Counted from the first letter of the stretch, positions 8,298-17,569 are shown. The stretch: 64,000 nt of DNA from a candidate division FCPU426 bacterium (GCA_027452205.1 DAIDGV010000003.1:124001-188000); one strand, 5' to 3'. Notes: generated by a model from the letters alone, not told the origin. Translations and numbers: made by a program.

Positions 8298-10103
8298 TCA
8301 CTTCTTCAGTTCGTAAACGAGCACCGAGCAATTTCCGATGTCCGTGGCATAAAGTCGGTTCTCAGCGTCAATGGCGACCCCATAATACTTCGGGGCGATC
8401 TTATAGTTGCCCTGGGGTAAACCGAATTCCGTAATATAGTAACCCTCTGGATCAAAAATTTGGATACGGGAATCACGGTCGGTCACGAAGATGTTGCGTT
8501 TCGAGTCAGTGACGATACCCATGGGCGACAAGAACTCTCCACGTCCCGTTCCACGTTTACCGAACTTGTTCTTAAATACCCCTTTTTGCGTGAATATTTG
8601 GACCCGATAGTTCTTCTCATCTACCACCATCAAATTGGACTCATTGTCGAGGGTCAAGCAAGCTGGGCTGTTGAATTCGCCCAAGCGGGCACCCTGAATG
8701 CCGAACTTATTGAGGACTTTACCAGCCGAATTGAAGACACGGACCCGGTGGTTACCGGTGTCCGAAATATAGATATTGTCATTCTCGTCCAAAGTCAGTG
8801 CTTGGGGATGGAAGAAGCCACCCATGCCGATCTCAAGACGTCCGGTTGCCGGTGACGCCGGTTCCCCGAACCGGGTAATGACCTGTCCCATCCTACCAAT
8901 GATCTGGACCGAGGACGTTTTAGCGTCCAAGACCACCAAATTACCGCCCTGGTCGACCGCCACGGAAACAGGCATGGAAAAGTTAGCTTCTTTCGATAAA
9001 CGGTCATTTGGGCCGAACTTCCCGACCGCGTAAAGGTATTTGCCCTCGTTGTCAAATACCTGGACATTGCATTTCAAGGAGTCACAGACGTAGATCCGCT
9101 TTTCTTTATCGACCGCCACCGAAATAGGTGAAATGAAATTACCGTCTTCCTTACCCCGGGTTCCAATGGTCCGGATCAATTTGTATTGATAACCCTGGTA
9201 ACGAAGAGAGTTGATGTCGGCTGTTTCTTTGGATGGTTTCTTGATCGATTCTTGGACAACCGTATGTGTGATGATGTCCTGTGTCTCGTTGCCTACGCCA
9301 ATTGGTTTTTCCAGCAGAAGGGTGGGTAACCGTTCCAGGTCATTTCGCATTTCAAGAGCGGACTTATAGCGTTTCGGGGTCTCTTTTTGCAAAGCCCTGA
9401 TGATGATGGCTTCCAGTTCCTTAGGGATACTCGCGTTGTATTTGCTCGGCGGTTCCGGTTCGTCTTTCAATATTTTGTTAAGTACCGTCATAGGCACTTC
9501 ATCGAAAAAGGGCAATTTGCCCGTGACCATCTCATAAAGAATAACACCGACCGAATAAACATCCGAAGCCGGAATGGGATGCCCCAAGACCTGTTCTTTG
9601 GCCATATAAAAAAGTGTACCGCCAATGCCAGCGCCACCCTGACCGACCTGCACCACCGCCGTGCCAAAATCGGTAATCTTAACTTTGCGCTCGGAAGTCA
9701 TCAGGATATTGCCGGGTTTTAGGTCGCGGTGAATGACGTTCTTCTCATGCGCGTACTGCAGGCCGGTCAACATCTGCAGGATGATGTCTACCGCCTCTTT
9801 GTACGTCATAGGGGCTTCTTGCATGGTCTGGGCCAAGCTCTTGCCATCCACGTATTCCATGACCATGAAGAAGATGTTCTCGGCTTTATCGACGGTAAGG
9901 ATCTGGACGATGTTAGGGTGATCCAAGGCTGCCAAGAGCTTGGGTTCGGCGATGAGCTTTGTCAGTTCTTCTTTTTGATTGTGCGGGATCTTGAGGGCGA
10001 CCCTTTTACCGATCCAGGTATCCTCGGCCAGCCAAACCGTGCCAAAGGTACCGCTTCCTTTGATCTCAATGAGCTTATATTTGTCGATGTTGCCTTGGAG
10101 CAT
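8298..10103 (-). CDS. Soluble Hanks-type Ser/Thr protein kinase with C-terminal NHL propeller
   Basis: 601 residues. The kinase domain (about 8-260) has the glycine loop GSGTFGTVW, K38, HRDLKPGN with catalytic D127, and DFG (145-147). The usual APE motif reads AKE (168-170). From about 300 to 600 there are six or so NHL repeats (SPISVAVDKEKRIYVCD and SPMGIVTDSKRNIFVTD style), forming a propeller. No transmembrane segment separates the two, unlike PknD-type receptors, so the propeller should be cytoplasmic. GAGGG precedes the ATG. It is co-transcribed with the FHA-cyclase gene, a plausible substrate. Confidence 0.9.
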   Translation of the reverse strand: MLQGNIDKYKLIEIKGSGTFGTVWLAEDTWIGKRVALKIPHNQKEELTKLIAEPKLLAALDHPNIVQILTVDKAENIFFMVMEYVDGKSLAQTMQEAPMTYKEAVDIILQMLTGLQYAHEKNVIHRDLKPGNILMTSERKVKITDFGTAVVQVGQGGAGIGGTLFYMAKEQVLGHPIPASDVYSVGVILYEMVTGKLPFFDEVPMTVLNKILKDEPEPPSKYNASIPKELEAIIIRALQKETPKRYKSALEMRNDLERLPTLLLEKPIGVGNETQDIITHTVVQESIKKPSKETADINSLRYQGYQYKLIRTIGTRGKEDGNFISPISVAVDKEKRIYVCDSLKCNVQVFDNEGKYLYAVGKFGPNDRLSKEANFSMPVSVAVDQGGNLVVLDAKTSSVQIIGRMGQVITRFGEPASPATGRLEIGMGGFFHPQALTLDENDNIYISDTGNHRVRVFNSAGKVLNKFGIQGARLGEFNSPACLTLDNESNLMVVDEKNYRVQIFTQKGVFKNKFGKRGTGRGEFLSPMGIVTDSKRNIFVTDRDSRIQIFDPEGYYITEFGLPQGNYKIAPKYYGVAIDAENRLYATDIGNCSVLVYELKK

Positions 10104-10174
10104 GGAACCCTCATGCCAGGACTCAAGCGCCCCGACAGGTGATGTACGGCAAACCTTAAAGCCCGGTTATTTTA

Positions 10175-10738
10175 TCAAAGCATTGAGACCTTGTAACTAC
10201 CATCCGAACGTGACAGAAGTCTGACTTTCTCTGCTTTTAACAGCCTAATCTTCCAATCCAGTTCCCCACCATACCCACCCAACCGGTTACCGCTCGCGAT
10301 CACCCGATGACACGGAATGAGCAAGAAAACGGGATTACGGTTCAATGCCTGTCCCGCCGCGCGAAACCCCCGGGGCGAACCTGCCTGTCGAGCGACCCAA
10401 CCGTAGGTCCGCACCTCGCCCCACGGGATACTGGAGGTCGCTTCCAGCACCCTGGACTGAAATGGTGTTAGGAAAAAAAGATCGGTTTTGACCGATGTGT
10501 ATCTTTTGCCGGCCAGGGCCTTTTTGACCTCTTTTTGTGTCCGCGCATCCACTTTTGCCATGGGACTATCCCAAAACTTCCTGGGTAGCGGTGGCAAGTG
10601 GTTACTCAACTGTCGGAACGCTTGTTCTTGAGTCTTATAAGGCAAAACCAATGCTGACAACCCTTTAGTCGTCCACGCCGCCGCGACCCAGCCTTGGGGC
10701 GTCTTGAAAAGGCCCCTTTTCAAGACAGGAACTTTCAC
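10175..10738 (-). CDS. ogt: Methylated-DNA-protein cysteine methyltransferase
   Basis: 187 residues. It repairs O6-alkylguanine by irreversible transfer to its own cysteine. The active-site PCHRVI is present, followed by the GGYGGELDWK region and preceded by the helix-turn-helix arginine-finger segment (GSPRGFRAAGQALNRNP). I take the GTG at 10736-10738, whose last bases overlap the murJ stop (GTGA). An ATG 30 nt further upstream, inside murJ, is possible. Translational coupling to murJ is likely. Confidence 0.88.
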   Translation of the reverse strand: MKVPVLKRGLFKTPQGWVAAAWTTKGLSALVLPYKTQEQAFRQLSNHLPPLPRKFWDSPMAKVDARTQKEVKKALAGKRYTSVKTDLFFLTPFQSRVLEATSSIPWGEVRTYGWVARQAGSPRGFRAAGQALNRNPVFLLIPCHRVIASGNRLGGYGGELDWKIRLLKAEKVRLLSRSDGSYKVSML

Positions 10739-12363
10739 ACTTTCTTCTTTCGACGGGCGATGACCCATTCGAAACTTTCGCAGCGGATCAATTTAGCCAT
10801 GACAAAATAAACAAGCGCCCCAATTGAAATAGGAATGAAAACCTCGAGCACTTTGCCGTATGGCACTTGGGTATCCTGCAGTAATCGCAGGCTATACCAA
10901 GCCGCGAATCCCATGATCATACTCGCCGCCAGAACCTTGGCTATCTCTTTGATCAAAAAGCCATATTCCAATTTCACATCATATCGTTGAAGTCCCAGAC
11001 ACAAAAAAGCGAAGGTCGCGAAAACCCCTACTGTAGTCGCCAAAGGCAAAGCCAAGAACTTTTGATCAGGGTCGGTCAAAAATAACAAGGCTGACAAATT
11101 CAAGGTCGCTGTCGAAATCATGCTGATGACCGCCGCCCAAAAAGGCCATTTTGGTCTTTGCAGGGGATAAAAAGCTTGGGCCGTTATCTTGATGCCCGAA
11201 TGGGCAAAGAGCCCTAAGGCATAAAAACGAGTCGCGTTCGCTACCATGATCGTGGATGTTTCTGAAACTTGGCCATGTTGGAAGGCCAAACGACATATGG
11301 GAAAACTGACCACGCAAAGCCCCACCGTGCTGGGGATCATGATAAAGGCCGAGGCACCAATAGCGTGGGACAAAGTGTCCCCGAACCCCTTTTTGTCCCC
11401 GTCAGCGAACTGCCGCGACATCATCGGCAGTACCACCGTTGCAATGGATACGCCAAATACGCCATAAGGCAACTGCATCAAGCGATTTCCATAGTTCAAG
11501 CAAGTGATGCTCCCTGTTTGAAGGAACGAGGCGAATATCTGGTTCAAAAGAAAATCGACCTGGGTCACCGAAAGGCTGACCACCGCCGGAGCAAGCAAAA
11601 TAAGCATTTCGCCGATACCCGGATGGTTCGGCGGCCACATGAGCCTGATCTTTCCACCTAAGCGGCTCCCTGCCGGCACCTGGACCAGCCATTGAAAAAG
11701 GAACCCCACGGTCGTTGCCAAGGTCCAAATATGGATCTTTTTGATCTCGTCCATAGCCGGATCCCCGGAAGTACCATAGAACAAATAAAGACCCGCCAGG
11801 ATCAAGGTCAAATTCATGGCGACAGGAGCAAAGGCCGGGGCCAGGAACTTATCATGAGAGTTCAAAATGCCCATCCAAAGGGCCGCCATCGAGACAAAGA
11901 GAAGCACCGGAAAAAGGAATCGGGTCAAATTGACAGTCAGTTCGAACTTGGCCGGGTCGGTCATAAAGCCCGGCGCCACGACCCGAACGATCCAAGGCGC
12001 GGCCAAAACACCCATCGCTACGACCAATCCCACGATCAAAAGGAGCAAGGTAAAGACCTGGGAGATGAGCTTCCAGGTTTCCTCCACCTTTTCCTTTTCC
12101 AAGCTTTTGGACAAGGTCGGGATAAATGAGGAGGATAAAGCACCTTCGGCAAAGAGGTCCCTGAGTAAATTGGGAATGCGCAGGGCGGCAAAGTAAGAAT
12201 CCGATACTAGCCCGGCCCCAAAGGTCCAGAAATTGAGCTGGTCCCGGAAAAAGCCGGTCACCCGGCTAATGGAGGTCGCAATGGATACAACCCGGAAATG
12301 CCCAGCCACTTGGCGGGCTGTCTTACCGGTGCCTTTCGGTTGAGAATCCGTGTTTTGAACCAT
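10735..12363 (-). CDS. murJ: Lipid II flippase MurJ
   Basis: 542 residues, an MVF/MATE-fold inner-membrane protein with about 14 hydrophobic segments. It moves lipid II across the membrane for peptidoglycan synthesis. The N-terminal ISRVTGFFRD, LLRDLFAEGALSSSFIPTLS and the central LMQLPYGVFGVSIATVVLP are hallmark MurJ segments. It is divergent from rpsT, with its promoter overlapping the rpsT leader. ogt follows with a 4-nt overlap. Confidence 0.95.
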   Translation of the reverse strand: MVQNTDSQPKGTGKTARQVAGHFRVVSIATSISRVTGFFRDQLNFWTFGAGLVSDSYFAALRIPNLLRDLFAEGALSSSFIPTLSKSLEKEKVEETWKLISQVFTLLLLIVGLVVAMGVLAAPWIVRVVAPGFMTDPAKFELTVNLTRFLFPVLLFVSMAALWMGILNSHDKFLAPAFAPVAMNLTLILAGLYLFYGTSGDPAMDEIKKIHIWTLATTVGFLFQWLVQVPAGSRLGGKIRLMWPPNHPGIGEMLILLAPAVVSLSVTQVDFLLNQIFASFLQTGSITCLNYGNRLMQLPYGVFGVSIATVVLPMMSRQFADGDKKGFGDTLSHAIGASAFIMIPSTVGLCVVSFPICRLAFQHGQVSETSTIMVANATRFYALGLFAHSGIKITAQAFYPLQRPKWPFWAAVISMISTATLNLSALLFLTDPDQKFLALPLATTVGVFATFAFLCLGLQRYDVKLEYGFLIKEIAKVLAASMIMGFAAWYSLRLLQDTQVPYGKVLEVFIPISIGALVYFVMAKLIRCESFEWVIARRKKKV

Positions 12364-12365
12364 TC

Positions 12366-12394
12366 TTGACAGTACCCCTTGCTTCGCTTACGAT
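12366..12394 (+). promoter_or_regulatory. rpsT promoter
   Basis: TTGACA (12366-12371), 17-nt spacer, TACGAT (12389-12394). The predicted start is near 12401, giving a leader of about 45 nt that contains a CCCC/GGGG hairpin (12411-12427) and GGAGG before the ATG. Confidence 0.75.
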
Positions 12395-12402
12395 ATGCCT
12401 CC

Positions 12403-12431
12403 GTTTTAGCCCCCTTTTTAAAGGGGTTCAA
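12403..12431 (-). promoter_or_regulatory. murJ promoter
   Basis: Minus strand TTGAAC (12426-12431), 17-nt spacer, TAAAAC (12403-12408). It overlaps the rpsT leader, so the two divergent transcription units interleave. Confidence 0.55.
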
Positions 12432-12445
12432 TCACTGGAGGATTC

Positions 12446-12712
12446 ATGCCGATCATTAAGTCGTCGATCAAAGACGTTCGCCGCACCAAGACCCGTACCG
12501 CTCGTAATTCCGCGGAAAAGAACAAGATCCGTACCGCCATGAAGGCCGTCCGTTCCGCCAAGACGGCCGAAGAAGCCAAGGCCGCCCTCAAGGTCGCCAT
12601 GAAGGTCATGGACAAGGCCCACAGCCACGGCATCTTGAAGAAACAAACCGCTTCCCGCAACGTGGCCCGTTTGTCCTCTTTCGTTCACAAGCAGTTCGGC
12701 GCCAAGAAGTAA
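12446..12712 (+). CDS. rpsT: 30S ribosomal protein S20
   Basis: 88 residues, very basic and alanine-rich, typical of S20, which binds 16S rRNA during early 30S assembly. The recognisable stretches are SSIKDVRRTKTRTARN near the N-terminus and the conserved KGILKK-like segment (HGILKKQTASRNVARLS). GGAGG lies 7 nt before the ATG. It is one of only two plus-strand genes. It has its own promoter and a strong terminator. Confidence 0.96.
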   Translation: MPIIKSSIKDVRRTKTRTARNSAEKNKIRTAMKAVRSAKTAEEAKAALKVAMKVMDKAHSHGILKKQTASRNVARLSSFVHKQFGAKK

Positions 12713-12726
12713 GTCAGTCGTCTTTC

Positions 12727-12762
12727 AACACCCGGCGGACCTGATCCGCCGGGTGTTTTTTT
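12727..12762 (+). terminator. rpsT terminator
   Basis: A perfect 12-bp stem (ACACCCGGCGGA and its complement) with a 5-nt loop is followed by a run of eight T on the plus strand. There is no T run on the minus side, so it serves rpsT rather than holA. Confidence 0.93.
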
Positions 12763-12768
12763 ATGTCC

Positions 12769-13815
12769 TCAGCGCCGTGAAGCGGCCGAAGCGGCCAGTT
12801 TGTTCCTGCCCCACTTCAAGACCCACCATTCTAATAGCACCACCGGGACCGTTTTGGTCAGCCGCCCAGTGACCACCCCGGCTTGGATATGGATCAGGTC
12901 CTTCATCGCTTGTTTGAGTTCATCCACCGTGAATTGTCCCGATTGGTCCCATAGATTCTTCAGCCGAAAGGGATGCAGGCCCAGCTTTTCCGCCGCCTCG
13001 CTTTGGCTCATGCCCGCGGCCTTGGCCGCCGCAATCGACAGCAGTTCCTTCATACGCCCATAAAGCATCATGGTCGTTCCCGTGTCGACCCCATCCTGAA
13101 GTCGACCCATCATTTGGAGCGCCTTGTCCGTTTGGCGCATGCAAACAGCGTCTATGAATGGAAAAATTTCGGATTCAACACCCGGGACGGACAATTCTTT
13201 GACCTGTTCCGGAAGGATCGCCTTGGAGGGATAGATGTAATCGGCTAATTGTTCCAACGAACGTTGTAAATAGGCGATATCGGTTCCGACCTTTTGGATG
13301 AGCCATTGGACCGATTCTTCCGAAATAGACAGACCCAAACCTTGGGCCTGTTGTTTGACCCAAGCCGTCAATTTCCATTCGGGCATGTCTCCGCACTGGA
13401 CCGCCCAGCCATTCTTTTCAGCGGCTTTCACCGCGCCAACGGTCTTCTTCATCCCCGGGGCGAGGAAAACCATGTAGGAATCCATATTGGGGTTTTGGAA
13501 ATAGTCCTTCAACTTTTCTTGGGCCTTTTCGGACCTGCCACCCAAACAGGTATCTTTTTGAGCATTCTTGAAGACCAACAATTGGGTCGTGCTAAAAAGC
13601 CCGGAGCTTTGGGCGGCGGTCAGGATGTCATCGATATTGTGTTCCAAACCATCGAACACCTGCACAAGGCCATCCGTGTGAGCGGTCTTGAACTTTTCTT
13701 TGAGAAGTCGCAATCCTTCCGAAATGACGCTCTCGGAGTCGCCAAACAGCAGGATCAAGTTGGCGAAATCGCCCTTGTCCTTTTTGAGCTTCCCCACAAA
13801 ATCGTCAAAATACAT
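12769..13815 (-). CDS. holA: DNA polymerase III delta subunit
   Basis: 348 residues. The delta subunit opens the sliding clamp within the clamp loader. The start (MYFDDFVGKLKK...LILLFGDSESVISEGL), the middle SSGLFSTTQLLVFKNA and the C-terminal HPFRLKNLWDQSGQFT are characteristic. The position downstream of leuS and lptE matches the conserved leuS-lptE-holA order. An additional periplasmic protein gene lies between lptE and holA here. It ends convergently with rpsT. Confidence 0.9.
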   Translation of the reverse strand: MYFDDFVGKLKKDKGDFANLILLFGDSESVISEGLRLLKEKFKTAHTDGLVQVFDGLEHNIDDILTAAQSSGLFSTTQLLVFKNAQKDTCLGGRSEKAQEKLKDYFQNPNMDSYMVFLAPGMKKTVGAVKAAEKNGWAVQCGDMPEWKLTAWVKQQAQGLGLSISEESVQWLIQKVGTDIAYLQRSLEQLADYIYPSKAILPEQVKELSVPGVESEIFPFIDAVCMRQTDKALQMMGRLQDGVDTGTTMMLYGRMKELLSIAAAKAAGMSQSEAAEKLGLHPFRLKNLWDQSGQFTVDELKQAMKDLIHIQAGVVTGRLTKTVPVVLLEWWVLKWGRNKLAASAASRR

Positions 13816-13833
13816 GTTCTATCCGTGATCGCG

Positions 13834-14547
13834 TTATTGGATCGTCTTGGGGATCGGCACTTTCGACATGGGGGTGCTCATTGGCAGCGGACTGTTGACG
13901 CCAGGCGCTTCGGATGTGACCGTCGAGTGAGGGACCGGAGTGGCCACCGGCGAAGAAGGCGCCGTTTCACCCGGTTTTACATAAAAAAAGCTGTTCCCTA
14001 CGATTTGTCCGTCGATGCTTAAACGGATTGTATAAAGCCCCAGGTCCCGAGGTAACCCGGTCTGGCCCGCCTGGGGTATCAAGTGGTCCATACCCACGGT
14101 CATGTCCAATAGGAACCATTGATAAGTTTCGTTCTGGATGGTCAAAAGCCGGTCCACAAAGCTGACCCGGTAATCTTTTTCATACTTAGCGATCAGGACA
14201 TTCGACGGCGAATACCACTCCACCGTCGCGGTATGAATACGACTCGAGGGTTTGATAAGGAAATAAGCGTAATAGGATATCTGTTTGTTCTTACCCAGAT
14301 AAAAGTAGTTCACGCTGTCCGCGGGATAATTGTTCACCAAGTTGGTACAAGTGGTCAGGATACTGACGACCACGTCCTGGTTCCCGGTTGTCACATTGTG
14401 TTCTGATTCACTGGGAGCGTCCCGAACCACCGCTGAAGCTGGTTTTTCATTGGTGGCTTTAGGAGCCTCACCGGTGATCCACTCCAGGTCGGCCCAAACC
14501 GGCGTCGCTAAGGCGAACAACATCGATAAAACGATGATCCTTTTCAT
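13834..14547 (-). CDS. Periplasmic protein of unknown function
   Basis: 237 residues from the ATG at 14545-14547, which overlaps the lptE stop (TGATG). GGAGGG lies 6 nt upstream. A signal peptide (MKRIIVLSMLFALATPVWA) is clear. The mature part has a beta-rich region (YYAYFLIKPSSRIHTATVEWYSP, then DLGLYTIRLSIDGQIVGNSFFYV) resembling an immunoglobulin-like sandwich, and a proline/threonine/serine-rich tail. I do not recognise the family. Tight coupling to lptE suggests an envelope role, but that is inference. Confidence 0.75.
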   Translation of the reverse strand: MKRIIVLSMLFALATPVWADLEWITGEAPKATNEKPASAVVRDAPSESEHNVTTGNQDVVVSILTTCTNLVNNYPADSVNYFYLGKNKQISYYAYFLIKPSSRIHTATVEWYSPSNVLIAKYEKDYRVSFVDRLLTIQNETYQWFLLDMTVGMDHLIPQAGQTGLPRDLGLYTIRLSIDGQIVGNSFFYVKPGETAPSSPVATPVPHSTVTSEAPGVNSPLPMSTPMSKVPIPKTIQ

Positions 14548-15059
14548 CAAAAACCCTCCATGACCCGTTGAACGATCAACTGGGCCGTTTCTTGCATCAT
14601 TTGATTCGTCGCTTGGTCCAAAGTTTGATTGATGGCGCCCGTGTATTGGGGTGTGTAGTAATAAACGCTGTGCTGTCGCCCCTTGTCCTCAATGAAGATC
14701 TTGTTTTCTTTGTTGTCGAATACGCTCAGGTCGTAGGTCAATGTCAGCTGTTCCTGCAGCACATTGTTGGTCTTGGGATCGAAAAAGATCGGAGTGATGA
14801 GATACTGGGTGATGACCAATTTCACGACCAGATCGGCCTTGTCCGGGTCCGCCAGTGGGATACGGCCATCGAACTGGAATTGCTGGATGGTGTTCTGTGT
14901 CAGGCTGGTCTCCAGACCATAATAACTGGTCCGGTTCTCAGCCGTTTGAACACCAATACTCTGGATATAGGAAGGCACGACCACCACTGCCGGATGGCAA
15001 CCCACAAGCCCAAATAATAGAACAGAGAAAGAAAGGAAGCGGACGATGAACTTTTTCAA
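14547..15059 (-). CDS. lptE: LPS-assembly lipoprotein, LptE-like
   Basis: 170 residues. The start is TTG at 15057-15059, with AGGAG overlapping the leuS stop. A frame running further upstream into leuS would put the lipoprotein signal out of place. The N-terminus MKKFIVRFLSFSVLLFGLVGC is a lipoprotein signal with lipobox LVGC. The SIGVQTAENRTSYYGLETSLTQ segment and C-terminal helix match the LptE/RlpB pattern. LptE plugs the LptD barrel that inserts LPS at the cell surface. The call rests on features plus leuS-lptE-holA synteny; similarity alone is weak. Confidence 0.8.
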   Translation of the reverse strand: MKKFIVRFLSFSVLLFGLVGCHPAVVVVPSYIQSIGVQTAENRTSYYGLETSLTQNTIQQFQFDGRIPLADPDKADLVVKLVITQYLITPIFFDPKTNNVLQEQLTLTYDLSVFDNKENKIFIEDKGRQHSVYYYTPQYTGAINQTLDQATNQMMQETAQLIVQRVMEGF

Positions 15060-15067
15060 AAAGACTC

Positions 15068-17569
15068 CTAATCCTTTACGATGAAATTCGCCAGTTTGTC
15101 CTTGATCCAAATGACCTTTTGCAGCTTATCCGCCGGAACGAACTTTTGGAGACTTGCGTCAGTTCGGACTAGGGTGAAAATATCCTTTTCTTCCAATCCA
15201 GCGGCGACGGTGATCCGAGTCTTGACCTTCCCGTTCACCTGAACCGGGATTTCCAGCCTATCCATCTTCAAAAGCGCCGGATCAAAGGTGGGCCAGCCCG
15301 CCTCTAATATAGACGTCCCTGGACCCAAGCGGCTCCACATTTCATCGGCTACATGGGGCGTAAAGGGGCCCATTAAACGGACCAAAGCCTCGATGGACTC
15401 GCGCAGGATAGCGGTTTGAGCCCCCGGCTTCTCTTTGTAGTCATAAAGGCTGTTGATAAGTTCCATCATGGCACTGACGGCCGTATTGAACTTGAAGCCA
15501 CTGGTCAGGTCATGAGTGATCTTTTGGATGGTTTGATGGGTCTTTCGCCGCACTTCTTTGTCATCTTCCGTGATCGCGTTAGGCTTCCCTGCCGCCTTGA
15601 GATCAGGCTTTTCCAATATCTCTTGGAAGAGCTTCCAGACCCGGTTCAGGAAGCGGAATCCACCTTCAACGGCCCGGTCATCCCATTCGGCGTCCCGTTC
15701 CGGAGGCCCAATGAACAAGGTATATAGACGGTAAGTGTCGGATCCATAACGGGCGATCAGTTCATCCGGTTGTACCGAATTGCCTTTGCTTTTAGACATC
15801 TTCACACCATTCTTGGTAATCATGCCTTGGGTGAAAAGCCGGGCAAAGGGCTCGTCAAAGTTGATAGCGCCCAGGTCCTTGAGGACCTTCGTGATGAACC
15901 TTGAATAGAGCAGATGTAGGATGGCGTGCTCGACCCCACCGATATATTGGTCCACCGGCAGCCAATCATTGGCCGTCTTGGTATCAAAGGCTGCCTTGTC
16001 GTTCTTTGAGGACGTATAACGTAGGAAATACCAGCTGGAATCCACGAAAGTATCCATGGTGTCCGTTTCGCGTTTAGCCGGGCCCGCACATTTGGGGCAT
16101 TTCGTGTTCACAAAATCCGGCACGCTCTTTAATGGTGACTCGCCTGTCGGCTTGAATTCCACAGCTCGAGGTAATTGGACCGGCAGGTCCTTTTCAGGCA
16201 CCGGCACCCAACCACACTTTTCACAGTTAATCATCGGAATGGGGGCTCCCCAGTAGCGCTGACGAGAGATGAGCCAGTCCCGCAGACGATAGGTGACCGC
16301 AGTCTTTCCCAGGTTCTTTTCTACAAGCCACTTGGACATCTTGGCTTTAGCGGACTCGACGTCCAGCCCGTTCAGGAACTCCGAATTGATGAGTTTTCCG
16401 TCATCGGTATAAGGTTCTTCCTGCGGATCATAACTATGGTTCGAAGCCTTCCAGGCGTGTTTCACTTCCTCCGCTGGATCGATGACTTGAATGATCTTGA
16501 TGCCATATTTTTGGGCGAACTCGAAATCCCGGATGTCATGGGCCGGCACCGCCATGATGGCTCCCGTTCCGTAATCCATCAGGACATAGTTAGCGATATA
16601 GATGGGAATCGTCTTGCCGTTCACCGGATTAATGGCCTCAAGACCCGTATCCATGCCGACCTTTTCCGCGTCCACCCCTACCCGATCCTGGGCGCTTTGC
16701 CGCTTGATCTTGTCGATAAAGGTCTTCACTTCGGCTTCTTTGGGGGTGCCTTTGACCAATTGAAGGATAAGGGGATGTTCCGGGGCCAGGACCATATAAG
16801 TCGCGCCAAAAAGGGTGTCCGGACGGGTCGTAAAGACGGTCACGGTCTCGTTGCTGTTCTGAAGCTTGAATTGGACCTCAGCCCCTTCGCTCTTCCCTAT
16901 CCAGTTGCGCTGCATGGTCTTCACGCGGTCTGGCCAGTTCTCCAGCCGGTCGATATCGGTCAATAAACGGTCTGCGTAAGCTGTGATCTTGAAGAACCAT
17001 TGTTCCAGATCCTTCTGCACGACTTCGGTGCCGCAGCGCTCGCAAGCTCCATCCACAACCTGCTCATTGGCCAAAACGGTCATATCGGTCGGGCACCAGT
17101 TCACATAGGCCTTTTTGCGGTAGGCCAAGCCTTTTTCATAAAGTTTCAGGAATATCCACTGGGTCCAACGATAATAGTCCGGCAGGCAGGAAACGACCTC
17201 TTTGTCCCAGTCATAACCCATACCCCAGTCATAGAACTGACCCTTCATCCGCTGGATATTGTTCAGCGTCCAATCCTCGGGGTGGACCCCTTTCTTGATG
17301 GCGGCATTCTCGGCGGGTAACCCAAAGGCATCAAAACCCATGGGATTGAGCACGTTATGGCCCAATGCCTTGAAATAACGGTAAACAGCGTCACCAATGA
17401 TGTAATTGCGGCCATGACCGGCGTGCAAAAAATCGCCAGAGGGATAAGGGAACATCACGAGGGTGTAATACTTCTTATCGGTCTTGGAGAGGTCGGTCGA
17501 AAAAACGTTCTTTTCTTTCCATATCTTCTTCCAGCGTTGTTCGATCTCCGTGAAGTTATAGGCTTCCAT
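15068..17569 (-). CDS. leuS: Leucyl-tRNA synthetase
   Basis: 833 residues, the usual bacterial length. Class I signature motifs are PSGDFLHAGHGRN (HIGH equivalent) and KMSKSKGNS. The editing domain (TTRPDTLFGATY, VPAHDIRDFEFA) and zinc-type cysteine pairs (CPTDMTVLANEQVVDGACERC; CEKCGWVPV) are visible. GGAAAGG lies 5 nt before the ATG. It has a good promoter upstream and heads the leuS-lptE-(unknown)-holA operon. Confidence 0.97.
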   Translation of the reverse strand: MEAYNFTEIEQRWKKIWKEKNVFSTDLSKTDKKYYTLVMFPYPSGDFLHAGHGRNYIIGDAVYRYFKALGHNVLNPMGFDAFGLPAENAAIKKGVHPEDWTLNNIQRMKGQFYDWGMGYDWDKEVVSCLPDYYRWTQWIFLKLYEKGLAYRKKAYVNWCPTDMTVLANEQVVDGACERCGTEVVQKDLEQWFFKITAYADRLLTDIDRLENWPDRVKTMQRNWIGKSEGAEVQFKLQNSNETVTVFTTRPDTLFGATYMVLAPEHPLILQLVKGTPKEAEVKTFIDKIKRQSAQDRVGVDAEKVGMDTGLEAINPVNGKTIPIYIANYVLMDYGTGAIMAVPAHDIRDFEFAQKYGIKIIQVIDPAEEVKHAWKASNHSYDPQEEPYTDDGKLINSEFLNGLDVESAKAKMSKWLVEKNLGKTAVTYRLRDWLISRQRYWGAPIPMINCEKCGWVPVPEKDLPVQLPRAVEFKPTGESPLKSVPDFVNTKCPKCAGPAKRETDTMDTFVDSSWYFLRYTSSKNDKAAFDTKTANDWLPVDQYIGGVEHAILHLLYSRFITKVLKDLGAINFDEPFARLFTQGMITKNGVKMSKSKGNSVQPDELIARYGSDTYRLYTLFIGPPERDAEWDDRAVEGGFRFLNRVWKLFQEILEKPDLKAAGKPNAITEDDKEVRRKTHQTIQKITHDLTSGFKFNTAVSAMMELINSLYDYKEKPGAQTAILRESIEALVRLMGPFTPHVADEMWSRLGPGTSILEAGWPTFDPALLKMDRLEIPVQVNGKVKTRITVAAGLEEKDIFTLVRTDASLQKFVPADKLQKVIWIKDKLANFIVKD

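Noticed and set aside
12411-12427. CCCC/GGGG hairpin in the rpsT leader as an S20 autoregulatory site
   Set aside because: Too short and generic to support regulation; it also overlaps the murJ promoter spacer.
16175-16966. Plus-strand 263-codon frame inside leuS
   Set aside because: Antisense shadow of conserved LeuRS, with no ribosome-binding site.
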